From the NCBI RefSeq assembly GCF_002237655.1, contig NZ_NOKT01000036.1:1-64000 (forward strand): 64,000 nt of DNA. The letters are read 5' to 3'. The notes beneath the pieces were generated by a model. It was given only the letters and a program-made list of their open reading frames with translations, made no database searches and was not told the origin of the DNA. Below, in pieces: positions 49,332 to 58,085 of this stretch. How positions within the stretch are numbered: the first letter of the stretch is position 1; every line of letters begins with the position of its first letter. The DNA comes from Streptomyces sp. XY006. GTDB taxonomy: Bacteria; Actinomycetota; Actinomycetes; Streptomycetales; Streptomycetaceae. The position numbers and the translations under genes are program-made.

Positions 49332-50210
49332 CTACGGCCCCGCTTCGTACGTGACGCGGGTCATGTGGGGGGCTTCACTCCCCGGCTTCTCTTCGGGCCG
49401 GTCGAACGTGACCGGCGTCTCGAAGGCCGCCCGCCGTGTGGCCCGGCGCAGCGCCCGCAGGACCGCCGGGCCGAGGGTGAGGGTCAGGACGACCGTGACG
49501 AGCGCCCGGCCCAGGTCCCAGCCGAGCGAGGTCGCCAGGCAGTAGGCGACGAAACGGGCCAGGTTCGTGGCCACACCGGCGTGCGGGTCGAAGGCGACGT
49601 TCGAGGCGAGGGCGCTCATGAAGGGCCAGCCCGCCAGGTTCATCACCGTGCCGTAGGCGAAGGCCGCGAGGAAGCCGTACGCCGCGAGCAGCGCGAGCTC
49701 CGCCCGGCCACGCAGCCGGTCCGGGCCGGGCAGCAGTCCCGCGGCCATGGCGAACCAGCCCATCGCCAGCATCTGGAACGGCAGCCAGGGCCCCACTCCG
49801 CCCGTGAGCAGCGCGGAGGCGAACATCGTCACCGAGCCGAGGACGAAACCGAAGCCCGGCCCCAGCACCCGGCCACTCAGCACCATCAGGAAGAACATCG
49901 GCTCGATCCCGGCCGTCCCGGCGCCGATCGGCCGCAGGGCCGCGCCCGCCGCGGCCAGCACACCGAGCATCGCCACCGCCTTCGGGCCCAGCCCCGACTC
50001 CGAGATCGCCGCGCCCACGACCGCCACCAGCAGCACCAGCAGGCCCGCGAAGAGCCAGGGCGCGTCCTGCGCGTGCGCGCCGAGCCGCGAGTCCGGCGGC
50101 GCGAGGAACGGCCAGCCGAAGCCGGCCACCCCGACGGCACTGACCAGGACGAGGGCGGCGAGCGAGCGGGGGCCGAGGCGGACGGCCCGCGCCTGCCGCT
50201 GCGGGCTCAC
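49332..50210 (-). CDS. ECF transporter substrate-binding (S) component
   Basis: A 292-residue protein with about six helices. Typical S-component features are RPIGAGTAGIEPMFFLMVLS, GRVLGPGFGFVLGSVTMFAS, and GVGPWLPFQMLAMGWFAMAA. It is the last gene of the ECF operon, and its GTG start overlaps the stop of the ATPase gene as GTGA. It gives substrate specificity, and the upstream cobalamin riboswitch points to vitamin B12 or a precursor. Confidence 0.87.
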   Translation of the reverse strand: MSPQRQARAVRLGPRSLAALVLVSAVGVAGFGWPFLAPPDSRLGAHAQDAPWLFAGLLVLLVAVVGAAISESGLGPKAVAMLGVLAAAGAALRPIGAGTAGIEPMFFLMVLSGRVLGPGFGFVLGSVTMFASALLTGGVGPWLPFQMLAMGWFAMAAGLLPGPDRLRGRAELALLAAYGFLAAFAYGTVMNLAGWPFMSALASNVAFDPHAGVATNLARFVAYCLATSLGWDLGRALVTVVLTLTLGPAVLRALRRATRRAAFETPVTFDRPEEKPGSEAPHMTRVTYEAGP

Positions 50211-51865
50211 GCGGCGCCCTCGGGACCGAGGGCCGCGCGGACCTGGGAGACCGTGAGCCACTGCTGCGGGGCCAGGATCTTGGTGACCTGCGGGGCGAAG
50301 GACGGGGAGGAGACCACGACGTCCGCCGTCGGGCCGTCCGCGATCACCTCGCCCTCGGCGAGCAGCACCACCCGGTGCGCGAGCTCCGCCGCCAGTTCCA
50401 CGTCGTGCGTGGCCAGCACGATGGCGTGGCCCGCGGAGGCCAGGCCGCGCACCACCGTGACCAGCCGGGCCTTCGCCGCGTAGTCCAGGCCCCGGGTCGG
50501 CTCGTCCAGCAGGAGCAGCGGGGGCCGGGCCGTCAGCACCACGGCCAGGGCCAGCGCGAGCCGCTGCCCCTCCGACAGGTCCCGCGGGTGGGTGTCGTCG
50601 GTGACGCCCGGGAGCAGCTCGGTGACCAGGGCCCGGCAGGTGCCGGGGGCCGCGCCCGCGTCCCGGTCGGCCGCCGCGCACTCGGCGGCGACGGTGTCGG
50701 CGTAGAGCAGGTCGCGGGGTTCCTGCGGGACCAGGCCGACCTTGCGGACGAGGTCCTTCGGGGCGGTGCGGTGCGGGACGGCTTCGCCGAGGAGGACCGT
50801 TCCCGAGCTGGGGGTGACCAGGCCGACCAGGGAGTTGAGCAGGGTGGACTTGCCGGCGCCGTTGCGGCCCATGAGGGCGATGGTCTCGCCGGGGGTGATG
50901 GTGAGGTCGACGTCGCGGAGGGCCCGGATGCGGGTGCGGGTGACCGAGAGGGCCTTGAGTGCGCCTACCGGGGTGGGGGGCGTGGAGCGTTCGCGGGTGC
51001 GGGTGGGCTGGGGCTGGTCGCGCAGTTCCCCGCGCCCCTGAGGGGCGTCGCTCTCCAGGCGGCGTCTGAGGTCTGCCGCCCTGCGCCTCGCGTCGCGGAC
51101 CGTCATCGGGAGCGGGGTCCAGCCCGCCAGGCGGCCCAGGGCCACCACCGGTGGGTACACCGGCGAGACGGCCATCACCTCGGCCGGGGCGCCCACCACC
51201 GGGGCGGCGCCCGGGCCAGGCAGCAGGACGACCTGGTCGGCGTACTGGATGACCCGTTCCAGACGGTGCTCGGCCATGAGGACCGTCGTGCCGAGGTCGT
51301 GCACGAGCCGCTGGAGCACCGCCAGGACCTCCTCGGCCGCCGCCGGGTCCAGGGCGGAGGTCGGCTCGTCCAGGACCAGGACGTCCGGGTGCGGGGTGAG
51401 CACCGAGCCGATCGCGACCCGCTGCCGCTGGCCGCCGGAGAGCGTGGCGATCGGGCGGTGGCGCAGGTCCGCGAGGCCGAGCAGGTCGAGCGTCTCCTCG
51501 ACGCGGCGGCGCATCACGTCCGGGGCGAGGCCCAGCGACTCCATGCCGTAGGCGAGTTCGTCCTCGACGGTGTCGGTGACGAAGTGCGCGAGCGGGTCCT
51601 GGCCGACCGTGCCCACCACGTCGGCCAGTTCACGCGGCTTGTGGGTGCGGGTGTCGCGGCCGGCGACGGTGACCCGGCCGCGCAGCGTGCCGCCGGTGAA
51701 GTGCGGGACGAGACCGCTGACCGCGCCCAGGACGGTCGACTTGCCCACCCCGGACGGGCCCGCCAGCAGGACGAGTTCACCCTCGGGGACCTCGAAGTCG
51801 ACGCCCCGGACGGTCGGTTCGGCGGCCCCGTCGTAGGTGACGGACACGTCCTCGAAGCGGATCAC
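50207..51865 (-). CDS. ECF transporter energy-coupling ATPase, two ABC domains fused
   Basis: A 552-residue protein with two ABC ATPase domains. The first has Walker A AGPSGVGKST, signature LSGGQRQRVAIG and Walker B VLVLDEPTSALD. The second has MGRNGAGKSTLLN, LSEGQRLALALAV and LLLLDEPTRGLD. The linker (about residues 265-305) is Arg/Pro/Thr-rich and contains a dispersed palindrome in frame. EcfA1 and EcfA2 are normally separate, and this fusion keeps both active sites. The GTG start overlaps the T-component stop (GTGA). Confidence 0.93.
   Translation of the reverse strand: MIRFEDVSVTYDGAAEPTVRGVDFEVPEGELVLLAGPSGVGKSTVLGAVSGLVPHFTGGTLRGRVTVAGRDTRTHKPRELADVVGTVGQDPLAHFVTDTVEDELAYGMESLGLAPDVMRRRVEETLDLLGLADLRHRPIATLSGGQRQRVAIGSVLTPHPDVLVLDEPTSALDPAAAEEVLAVLQRLVHDLGTTVLMAEHRLERVIQYADQVVLLPGPGAAPVVGAPAEVMAVSPVYPPVVALGRLAGWTPLPMTVRDARRRAADLRRRLESDAPQGRGELRDQPQPTRTRERSTPPTPVGALKALSVTRTRIRALRDVDLTITPGETIALMGRNGAGKSTLLNSLVGLVTPSSGTVLLGEAVPHRTAPKDLVRKVGLVPQEPRDLLYADTVAAECAAADRDAGAAPGTCRALVTELLPGVTDDTHPRDLSEGQRLALALAVVLTARPPLLLLDEPTRGLDYAAKARLVTVVRGLASAGHAIVLATHDVELAAELAHRVVLLAEGEVIADGPTADVVVSSPSFAPQVTKILAPQQWLTVSQVRAALGPEGAA
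50993..51047. repeat. Dispersed Streptomyces palindromic element in the ABC linker
   Basis: Contains GCGCAGTTCCCCGCGCCCCT followed by GAGGGGCG, with the left arm GGGTGCGGGTGGGCTGGGG. It lies in frame in the linker between the two ABC domains and encodes DAPQGRGELRDQPQP on the minus strand. Confidence 0.75.
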
Positions 51866-52929
51866 GACGGCTCCTTGGGATCGGGGGCGACGAACGCGGG
51901 CAGCAGGCCGAGGAGGACGGCCGCCGCCGGCCAGAGGGGAAGAACCGGCGCGACGAGCGGCACCACGCCCGGATGCAGGGCGGCGGGATCGCGCACGGAG
52001 GCGAGCGTGAGCAGGGCCGCGACCGCCACGCCCGAGGCGACGACCAGCCAGGCGCGCACGTCCCAGCGGTCCGGGCGGTAGCGGGTGCGCAGGGAACGGC
52101 GGCCGCCGAGCCTCAGGCCCGCGAGGGCGGCGGCGACACCGGCCAGCAGCACGGGCAGGCCGTAGGTGCCGCCCTCGGCCGTGAGCAGCCCGTACGTTCC
52201 CGCGCACACACCGAGCAGACCGCCGAGGGTGAGGGCGGCGGTGGTGCGGCGTACTGCGGCGGGCACCCGGGCGGTACGGCCGTAGCCGCGGGCGTCCATC
52301 GCCGCGGCGAGGGAGACCGAACGCTCCAGGGCGCCCTCCAGCACCGGCAGGCCCACCTGCAGCAGGCCCCGCACGCCCTTGTCGGGACGGCCGCGCAGAC
52401 GGCGGGCGGCGCGCAGGCGCTGGACGTCGGCGATGAGGTGGGGGGCGAAGGTGAGGGCCACGACGACCGCGACGCCCACCTCGTAGAGCGCGCCCGGGAG
52501 GGACTTCAGCAGGCGGGAGGGGTTGGCGAGGGCGTTCGCGGCGCCCACGCAGATCAACAGCGTGGCCAGTTTCAGACCGTCGTACAGCGCGAAGGTCACG
52601 GCCTCCGCGGTGACCTCGCCGCCGAGGCGGATGCCCTGCGCCCAGGCGGGCAGCGCGACCTCGGGGAGGGTGAACAGGGTGTGCGTGCCCGGGATGGGGG
52701 AGCCGAGGAGCACCGCGAACAGAAGACGGATCAGCAGCACCGCCAGGCCGAGCTTCACGAAGGCGCCGTAGGAGCGGGACCAGGGGGTGTCCGGGCGGCG
52801 GGTGGCCACGACGTACGCGGAGACGGCGACGAGCAGGGCGAGCAGGAGGGGGTTGGTGGTGCGGGTGGCCGCGGTGCCCAGGGAGAGGGCCCACAGCCAC
52901 CACGCGCCGGGGTGGAGCGGCCTACCCAC
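51862..52929 (-). CDS. ECF transporter transmembrane (T) component
   Basis: A 355-residue CbiQ-type protein. The coupling motifs are AARRLRGRPDKGVRGLLQVG and AAMDARGYGRTARVP, holding the two Ala-Arg-Gly-type motifs that contact the ATPases. Additional C-terminal helices lengthen it compared with usual T components (about 265 residues). The GTG start overlaps the end of the surface-protein gene by eight bases. Confidence 0.92.
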   Translation of the reverse strand: MGRPLHPGAWWLWALSLGTAATRTTNPLLLALLVAVSAYVVATRRPDTPWSRSYGAFVKLGLAVLLIRLLFAVLLGSPIPGTHTLFTLPEVALPAWAQGIRLGGEVTAEAVTFALYDGLKLATLLICVGAANALANPSRLLKSLPGALYEVGVAVVVALTFAPHLIADVQRLRAARRLRGRPDKGVRGLLQVGLPVLEGALERSVSLAAAMDARGYGRTARVPAAVRRTTAALTLGGLLGVCAGTYGLLTAEGGTYGLPVLLAGVAAALAGLRLGGRRSLRTRYRPDRWDVRAWLVVASGVAVAALLTLASVRDPAALHPGVVPLVAPVLPLWPAAAVLLGLLPAFVAPDPKEPS

Positions 52930-53554
52930 GTCGGCGTACCTGCCAGATCGCCGCTCCGCCCAGGAGGACGACCAGACCGAGGCCCGCCACCAGACCGAGC
53001 GACGGGCCGCCGTCCGGCCGGTCCTGCCGCTCCGCCGCCGGCTTCCGCTCCTTCTGCGCGACCTGCTCGCCGCAGCCTTGCTCCGGGTAGCCCGAGATCG
53101 CGCACAGCAGGGCGTTGGTGTCGTAGCGCAGCGGCTTGGCCACGGCGGCGAGGGCGTCGGCGGTCGTCGCGTCGGGGGAGACCCGGGCGCAGGCCGTACG
53201 GGCCGGGGGCGGCGTCTCGCCCTCGGGGGCGTCCGCCGGGGTGCCGAAGTCCAGGACCAGGGCGACGCGTTTGGTGCCCTCCTTCGCCGGTGTCCGCGCG
53301 CAGATCGTCTCGAACGCGGCCCGGCCGCGCGGGCGGGCCGCGTCCGAGGAGTCCTCGCTCACCGCGAAGCGCAGGCCCTGGACGTCGCCGTCCGCGGGGC
53401 GGGCCGTGGACGGGCCCTGGGTGGCGTAGACCCAGCGGTCGCCGTCGCGCTCCCAGAACGACCAGTAGCGGTAACCGGCGGCCTGGGCCGCCTGGCCCGC
53501 GCCCGCGACCAGCAGGAGCGAGGCCAGGAGGAGCAGAACGGCCCGGCGGATCAC
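52922..53554 (-). CDS. SCO2322-like surface protein with C-terminal membrane anchor
   Basis: A 210-residue exported protein. A signal peptide (AVLLLLASLLLVAGAGQAAQ) precedes a compact domain with YRYWSFWERDGDRWVYATQG, GPSTARPADGDVQGLRF and four Cys residues. A C-terminal helix (GLVAGLGLVVLLGGAAIWQV) and RRR anchor it to the membrane. The YW-x-GPS-GD-VQGLRF pattern hints at a DUF4430-like beta fold, as in B12-binding proteins, but this is only a resemblance. GTG at 53554 overlaps the previous stop as GTGA. Confidence 0.75.
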   Translation of the reverse strand: MIRRAVLLLLASLLLVAGAGQAAQAAGYRYWSFWERDGDRWVYATQGPSTARPADGDVQGLRFAVSEDSSDAARPRGRAAFETICARTPAKEGTKRVALVLDFGTPADAPEGETPPPARTACARVSPDATTADALAAVAKPLRYDTNALLCAISGYPEQGCGEQVAQKERKPAAERQDRPDGGPSLGLVAGLGLVVLLGGAAIWQVRRRG

Positions 53555-54771
53555 GGCTGCTGCTTCCGGCGGCCGGTGAACAGGAACCCGATGCCGATGC
53601 CCGCGACGAGGCAGACCCCGACGTACCACCACACGCCGAACACCGAGTCGGAGTCCTTCTTCTCGTCCTTGGCGTCCTTCCCGTCCGCGTCGGATGCCGC
53701 GGCGGCCTGCGGGGCCGGGCCCGTCTCGTTGAGCTGCTTCACCAGGTCGGCGCCGCCGAAGTCGCGCGGGTCCGTGCCCGTCGCGTGGGCGGCGAGGATC
53801 AGCTGGGCGTAGGCGGCGGGGCCGCTCTGCGCCGCCCAGGCCGCGGAGTTCTTCTCCAGCCACCGCACGGACTTCTCCGCCTGCCCGGTCTCGCCCCGCG
53901 CGGCCAGCGCCACGACCGCGTCCGCGGTGTTGCCGAAGTCGGGCTGTGGCTCGGCACCGGCCAGGGCCGACATCAGGTGGTCGTCGTCCTTGCCGAGGGC
54001 GGAGGTGAGGTACGCGGCCCCGTTCGCCGCCGCCTGCTCCGGCGTGCGCGGCTCGGCGCAGCTCGCGCCGGACTTCTTCGTGCCGGCCTTCACCACCATG
54101 CCCTGGCCCAGGGCGCCGAGGACACCGGCCGCCGTGGCGTCCGCGTTGGCGGTCAGTCCGCCCTTCTTGTCCGGCTGGAACGCGAACGCCCCGGCGCCGT
54201 CCCCGTCGCAGGGCAGGGCGAGCTTCAGCAGCGCGTCGTAGGGCGACTTGCCGCCCTTCTCCACCTGGTCCGGCTTCTCGCCCGCGGCGGCGAGCGCGCC
54301 GACGACGACCGACGTGGAGTTGGTGTCGCTGGCGCCGCCGGGCGCGTAGCCCCAGCCGCCGTCCTCGTTCTGGACCGACTTCAGCCAGGCGACGGCCTTG
54401 CCGGTGACCCCGTCGTGCCCGCCGAGCGCGGCCAGGGCCTGCACGGCGGCGGAGGTGGCGTTGGTGTCGAGCGGCGTCTGGGCGTCGCAGGCGGCGGTGG
54501 GGTCGGGGCGGTAGGAGGCGAAGCCGCCGTCGGCGCACTGCTGGCGCACCAGCCACTCGACGGACTGCGCGGCCGGCCGCACACCGGCCGTGTCCTGCGC
54601 GAGCAACGCGAGCGACTGGCGCCAGACACCGTCGTACTTCGGATCCGAGTCGCCGTACAGGGCGGAGGGGAACGCCTGGGACGGCGAGGGGGACGGGTCG
54701 GCGGCGGCCGGGGTGGCGGCGCCGATCACGGCGACGGCGGCCAGGACCGCGGCGCTGCGGCGGACGTTCAT
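53551..54771 (-). CDS. Exported alpha/alpha-barrel protein (prenyltransferase/squalene-cyclase-like fold), ECF partner
   Basis: A 406-residue exported protein. The signal peptide ends near AAADPSP. Repeats of the alpha/alpha-toroid fold are clear: WLVRQQCADGGFASYRPDPT, TPLDTNATSAAVQALAALGG, SVQNEDGGWGYAPGGASDTN, STSVVVGALAAAGEKP. A C-terminal membrane helix (VWWYVGVCLVAGIGIGFLFT) and RRK anchor it outside. It lacks the DxDD motif of cyclases. It is the first gene behind a cobalamin riboswitch and is coupled to the ECF genes, so it may bind B12 at the surface, like the alpha-barrel domain of intrinsic factor. Confidence 0.85.
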   Translation of the reverse strand: MNVRRSAAVLAAVAVIGAATPAAADPSPSPSQAFPSALYGDSDPKYDGVWRQSLALLAQDTAGVRPAAQSVEWLVRQQCADGGFASYRPDPTAACDAQTPLDTNATSAAVQALAALGGHDGVTGKAVAWLKSVQNEDGGWGYAPGGASDTNSTSVVVGALAAAGEKPDQVEKGGKSPYDALLKLALPCDGDGAGAFAFQPDKKGGLTANADATAAGVLGALGQGMVVKAGTKKSGASCAEPRTPEQAAANGAAYLTSALGKDDDHLMSALAGAEPQPDFGNTADAVVALAARGETGQAEKSVRWLEKNSAAWAAQSGPAAYAQLILAAHATGTDPRDFGGADLVKQLNETGPAPQAAAASDADGKDAKDEKKDSDSVFGVWWYVGVCLVAGIGIGFLFTGRRKQQP

Positions 54772-54878
54772 GATCGGCGGGTGCCTCTCCCTGTGGGGGA
54801 GCCGGGCAGCGCGGGACACCCCGGCGGCTCGGCTCCGTATACCTCGACGGTGCCGTGCGCCGGCGGGCTGCCGGGCAC

Positions 54879-54999
54879 GTGAGCCGGTCACGAACCGTAC
54901 GCGGCGATCCGGCTCGCCGCCGTGGGCGGCTTACGGTTGCGGGTCAGCGCCGGAATTGCACCGGCTTCCCCCCGTACGGTGTGATGACGACCCGCTCAC
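54879..54999 (-). promoter_or_regulatory. Cobalamin (B12) riboswitch
   Basis: On the minus strand, GTGAGCGGGTC pairs with GACCGGCTCAC to close the aptamer, and CCGTACG pairs with CGTACGG. Inside lies GGGAAGCCGGTGCAATTCC (54952-54970), then CTGACCCGCAACCGTAAG, the diagnostic core of the B12 riboswitch. A B12-box-like GAGCCGGATCGCCGCG follows. It lies about 110 bp upstream of the first ECF operon gene. Confidence 0.95.
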
Positions 55000-55145
55000 T
55001 GTACCCGCCCGTAGGGAACCGCCCGAGGGCGGCGGGTGCGGCCGGGATGCCGGTAAGTGAACTCCGGTGAACCGCAGCGGAGTTGATCCGCTGAGCGGCC
55101 TGGACCGGCTAACGTGGGGCCTCCCGACCACACACAGGAGCGTCC

Positions 55146-55970
55146 ATGACCGACCAGGCGGAGAACGCGGAGAACTCCGAGCAGGAGCCGTTCGACAAGA
55201 TCGACACCTCGGTGCCGCACTCGGCCCGGATCTGGAACTACTGGCTCGGCGGCAAGGACAACTACGAGGTCGACCGGGTCGCCGGTGACGCGTTCCGCGA
55301 GATCTTCCCCGGCATCGAGACCGGAGCCCGCGCCGCCCGCTACTTCCTCGCCCGCGCCGTCCGCCACCTCGCCGCCGAGGAGGGCATCCGGCAGTTCCTG
55401 GACATCGGCACCGGCCTGCCCAACGTGGACAACACCCACCAGATCGCCCAGCGCGTGGCCCCGGAGAGCCGGATCGTCTACGTCGACAACGACCCGCTGG
55501 TCCTCGCCCACGCCCGCGCGCTGCTCACCAGCACCCCGGAAGGCGTCACCAACTACGTCGACGCCGACCTGCGCCGGCCGGACACGATCATCCGGGAGGC
55601 CGGCAAGACCCTGGACTTCGACCGGCCCGTCGCGCTGATGCTCATGGGCATCCTGGGGCACATCGAGGACCACGACGAGGCCCGCTCCATCGTGCGGCAG
55701 CTCGTGGACGCCCTGCCCTCCGGCAGCTTCCTCGTGAGCTACGACTCCACCGACACCAGCGAGGACTACGTCCGGGCCATCAGCCAGTACAACGAGGGCG
55801 GCTCGATCCCCTACATCCTGCGCAGCCCGGAGCAGATCGCCCGCCACTTCGACGGGCTCGACCTGCTCGAACCCGGCGTGACGTCCTGCTCCCGCTGGCG
55901 CCCCGACGCGGCGGCCCTGGGCCTGCCCGCCGAGGTGCACCAGTACGGCGGAGTGGCCCGCAAGGCCTGA
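55146..55970 (+). CDS. DUF574 (Methyltransf_19) SAM-dependent methyltransferase
   Basis: A 274-residue protein with the family opening VPHSARIWNYWLGGKDNYEV, the SAM motif FLDIGTGLPNVDNTHQIAQR and VYVDNDPLVLAHARALL. The LMGILGHIEDHDEARSIVRQ segment completes the fold. DUF574 proteins are abundant in Streptomyces, often adjacent to DUF5753 regulators as here (convergent, one base between stops). Substrate is unknown. Confidence 0.92.
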   Translation: MTDQAENAENSEQEPFDKIDTSVPHSARIWNYWLGGKDNYEVDRVAGDAFREIFPGIETGARAARYFLARAVRHLAAEEGIRQFLDIGTGLPNVDNTHQIAQRVAPESRIVYVDNDPLVLAHARALLTSTPEGVTNYVDADLRRPDTIIREAGKTLDFDRPVALMLMGILGHIEDHDEARSIVRQLVDALPSGSFLVSYDSTDTSEDYVRAISQYNEGGSIPYILRSPEQIARHFDGLDLLEPGVTSCSRWRPDAAALGLPAEVHQYGGVARKA

Positions 55971-55971
55971 G

Positions 55972-56877
55972 TCAGGTCTCCTGCAGTACGCGGTGCAGGA
56001 TGGTCGGAGTCTCGTCCGGTGACTCGGCTTCGACCACCAGCCGGTTCATCGCGTCCCAGTGGCGCTCGATGTCCGCGGGCCGGTCCGGGTACAGGGCGGT
56101 GGTCAGCTTCTCCAGGCAGACGATGTCCGGCAGCTGCCCGCCGGGCAGGCGCAGGATGGTCACCGGGCCGCCCTCCGCCGCGTGCCCGCCGGAGGAGAAC
56201 GGCAGGATCTGCAGCGTGACCTGCGGCAGTCGGCAGACCTCGATGAGCTGCCTGAGCTGGGCGCGCATCACCCGGATCCCGCCCACCGGGCGGCGCAGCG
56301 CCGCCTCGTCGAGCACGGCCCACAGCCGGGTGGGCGGCTGCCGGTACAGGATCCGCCGGCGGGTCATCCGCAGCGCGACCCGGCGCTCGATCTCCGCCGG
56401 ACCGGCGTCGGGGTGGGCGACCCGCAGGGAGGCGCGGGCGTAGTCGGGGGTCTGCAGCAGGCCGGGCACGCGCTGGACCTGGTAGCAGCGGACCAGGCTC
56501 GCCGCCTGCTCGGCCCCGAGGTACGTCTGCATCCAGGTGGGCACGACATCGCTGTAGTAGCGCCACCAGGGCGGGGTGTTGGCCTGCTCCGCGAGGGCCA
56601 GCAGCGTGGCGCGCTCGGCCTCCTCGGTGACGCCGTAGAGGGTGAGCAGATCGGCGACGTCCCGCAGTTTGAAGCCGTGCCGCCCGGCCTCCATGCGGCT
56701 GATCTTGGACGAGGAGGAGCGGATGACGTCCCCCGCGTCCGCGCGGCCGATGCCCCGCTCCTCACGCAGCCGGCGCAGCCGGGCGCCGAGCACCAGCCGC
56801 GGCACCATGGGCCCGGCCGACCGGGCGTCCAGGGCCCCGCTGCCGGTCGTGACGGATGCGGCCTCTTCGGTGCCCAT
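55972..56877 (-). CDS. XRE regulator with DUF5753
   Basis: A 301-residue regulator. HTH: LVLGARLRRLREERGIGRAD, AGDVIRSSSSKISRMEAGRH. The DUF5753 part follows (SDVVPTWMQTYLGAEQAASL, RVPGLLQTPDYARASLRVAH, LPQVTLQILPFSSGGHAAEG). The ATG at 56877 is preferred over 56883, because GGGAG then has eight-base spacing. It pairs with the DUF574 methyltransferase gene in a common Streptomyces arrangement. Confidence 0.9.
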   Translation of the reverse strand: MGTEEAASVTTGSGALDARSAGPMVPRLVLGARLRRLREERGIGRADAGDVIRSSSSKISRMEAGRHGFKLRDVADLLTLYGVTEEAERATLLALAEQANTPPWWRYYSDVVPTWMQTYLGAEQAASLVRCYQVQRVPGLLQTPDYARASLRVAHPDAGPAEIERRVALRMTRRRILYRQPPTRLWAVLDEAALRRPVGGIRVMRAQLRQLIEVCRLPQVTLQILPFSSGGHAAEGGPVTILRLPGGQLPDIVCLEKLTTALYPDRPADIERHWDAMNRLVVEAESPDETPTILHRVLQET

Positions 56878-56975
56878 GGGCATCTCTCCCGGTGCGAGCG
56901 TTGCGTCCGACCATCCTAGGGGGCGCAGCACACCACCAAATGCCTTGTGGTGACGGACAGTTCACCGGATCCGAC

Positions 56976-58001
56976 CTAGACCGCCACGTACCTGGCCGGG
57001 TCGCTGCCCGGCAGCGCCTCCGCGTGGCCCAGCTTCACCAGGCGGCGCAGATGGGCCTCGGCCTCCGAGACGGCGATGGTGCGGGAGCCGTGCGGGATCC
57101 GGCGCCAGGGGCGGTTCCACTCCATGCGCTCGGCGAGCTGCCAGGGCGTGAGGGGTTCGCGGAGCAGGGCCAGCAGGCCGGTGAGACGGCTCTGATGGTG
57201 GGCGAGCAACTCCCGTACCCGGTCGACGGCGTGGGGGAAGGCGTGCTGGTGGGCCGGGAGGACCTCCGCGGGGGCCAGGCGGCCGACGCGTTCGAGGGAG
57301 TCCAGATAGTCCCCGAGGGGGTCCGTCACGGTCGTGTCGTCCGGGTCCTCGTAGAGGCCGATGTGCGGGCTGATCCCGGGGAGCAGGTGATCGCCGGAGA
57401 ACAGGCGCCCGCGGCCCGGGAGGTGCGCCGGGTGGTCCTCCTCCAGGTGGAGGCAGACGTGGCCCGGCGTGTGGCCCGGGGTCCAGATCGCGCGCAGGCG
57501 GCGGCCCGGGAGGTCCAGCAGCTCGCCGGGCGCGATGTCGCGGTCGGGCAGGGCGGGGGAGAGGCCGGGCAGGGCGCGGGGCCGGGCCGCGCGCAGCGGG
57601 GCGAGGTGCTCCTCGGGTGCCCCGGCGGCGGCGAGCTTGTCCGTCATGTACGCGAGCCAGCGCTCGGGAGCGGCCTCCCGGGTGCGCCGGACGACCGCGG
57701 TGTCCGCCGCGTGCATCGCGATCCACGCGCCCGACGCCTCCCGGACCCGGCCGGACAGGCCGTGGTGGTCCGGGTGGTGGTGGGTGACGACCACGCCGTG
57801 GATCTCGCCGACCGAGGTGCCGCAGGCGGTCAGGCCCCGCACGAGCGTGTCCCAGGCGCCGGGGTCGTCCCAGCCGGTGTCGATCAGCACCGGCCCGCGG
57901 TCGGTGTCGACGACGTACACCAGCGTGTGGCCCAGCGGGTTGTCCGGGATGGGGACCCGGAGGGAGCGGACCCCTCCGCCGTGCTCGAACGCCTCGGTCA
58001 T
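56976..58001 (-). CDS. MBL-fold metallo-hydrolase
   Basis: A 341-residue metallo-beta-lactamase-fold hydrolase. Zinc ligands are in VVVTHHHPDHHGLSGRV (HxHxDH), WTPGHTPGHVCLHLEEDH and RLFSGDHLLPGISPH; a C-terminal helical winged-like extension (PLTPWQLAERMEWNRPWRRI) is typical of the LACTB2/glyoxalase-II-like group. It is divergent from the aldehyde dehydrogenase gene, and a KstR-like operator lies between. It may hydrolyse a thioester or lactone in the same pathway. Confidence 0.9.
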   Translation of the reverse strand: MTEAFEHGGGVRSLRVPIPDNPLGHTLVYVVDTDRGPVLIDTGWDDPGAWDTLVRGLTACGTSVGEIHGVVVTHHHPDHHGLSGRVREASGAWIAMHAADTAVVRRTREAAPERWLAYMTDKLAAAGAPEEHLAPLRAARPRALPGLSPALPDRDIAPGELLDLPGRRLRAIWTPGHTPGHVCLHLEEDHPAHLPGRGRLFSGDHLLPGISPHIGLYEDPDDTTVTDPLGDYLDSLERVGRLAPAEVLPAHQHAFPHAVDRVRELLAHHQSRLTGLLALLREPLTPWQLAERMEWNRPWRRIPHGSRTIAVSEAEAHLRRLVKLGHAEALPGSDPARYVAV

Positions 58002-58036
58002 CTGCCCTCCGCTCCCCGGCCATTGCTCACTATAAC

Positions 58037-58054
58037 TGGAACTGGTATCAGTTC
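58037..58054. promoter_or_regulatory. KstR-like operator between the MBL hydrolase and aldehyde dehydrogenase genes
   Basis: TGGAACTGGTATCA (58037-58050) matches TNNAACNNGTTNNA except one base, and overlaps the inverted repeat GAACTG-GTAT-CAGTTC (58039-58054). It is about 35 bp from either start codon. Confidence 0.65.
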
Positions 58055-58085
58055 TGAAACACCGTCAGAAACGAGGGCAGTGGCC

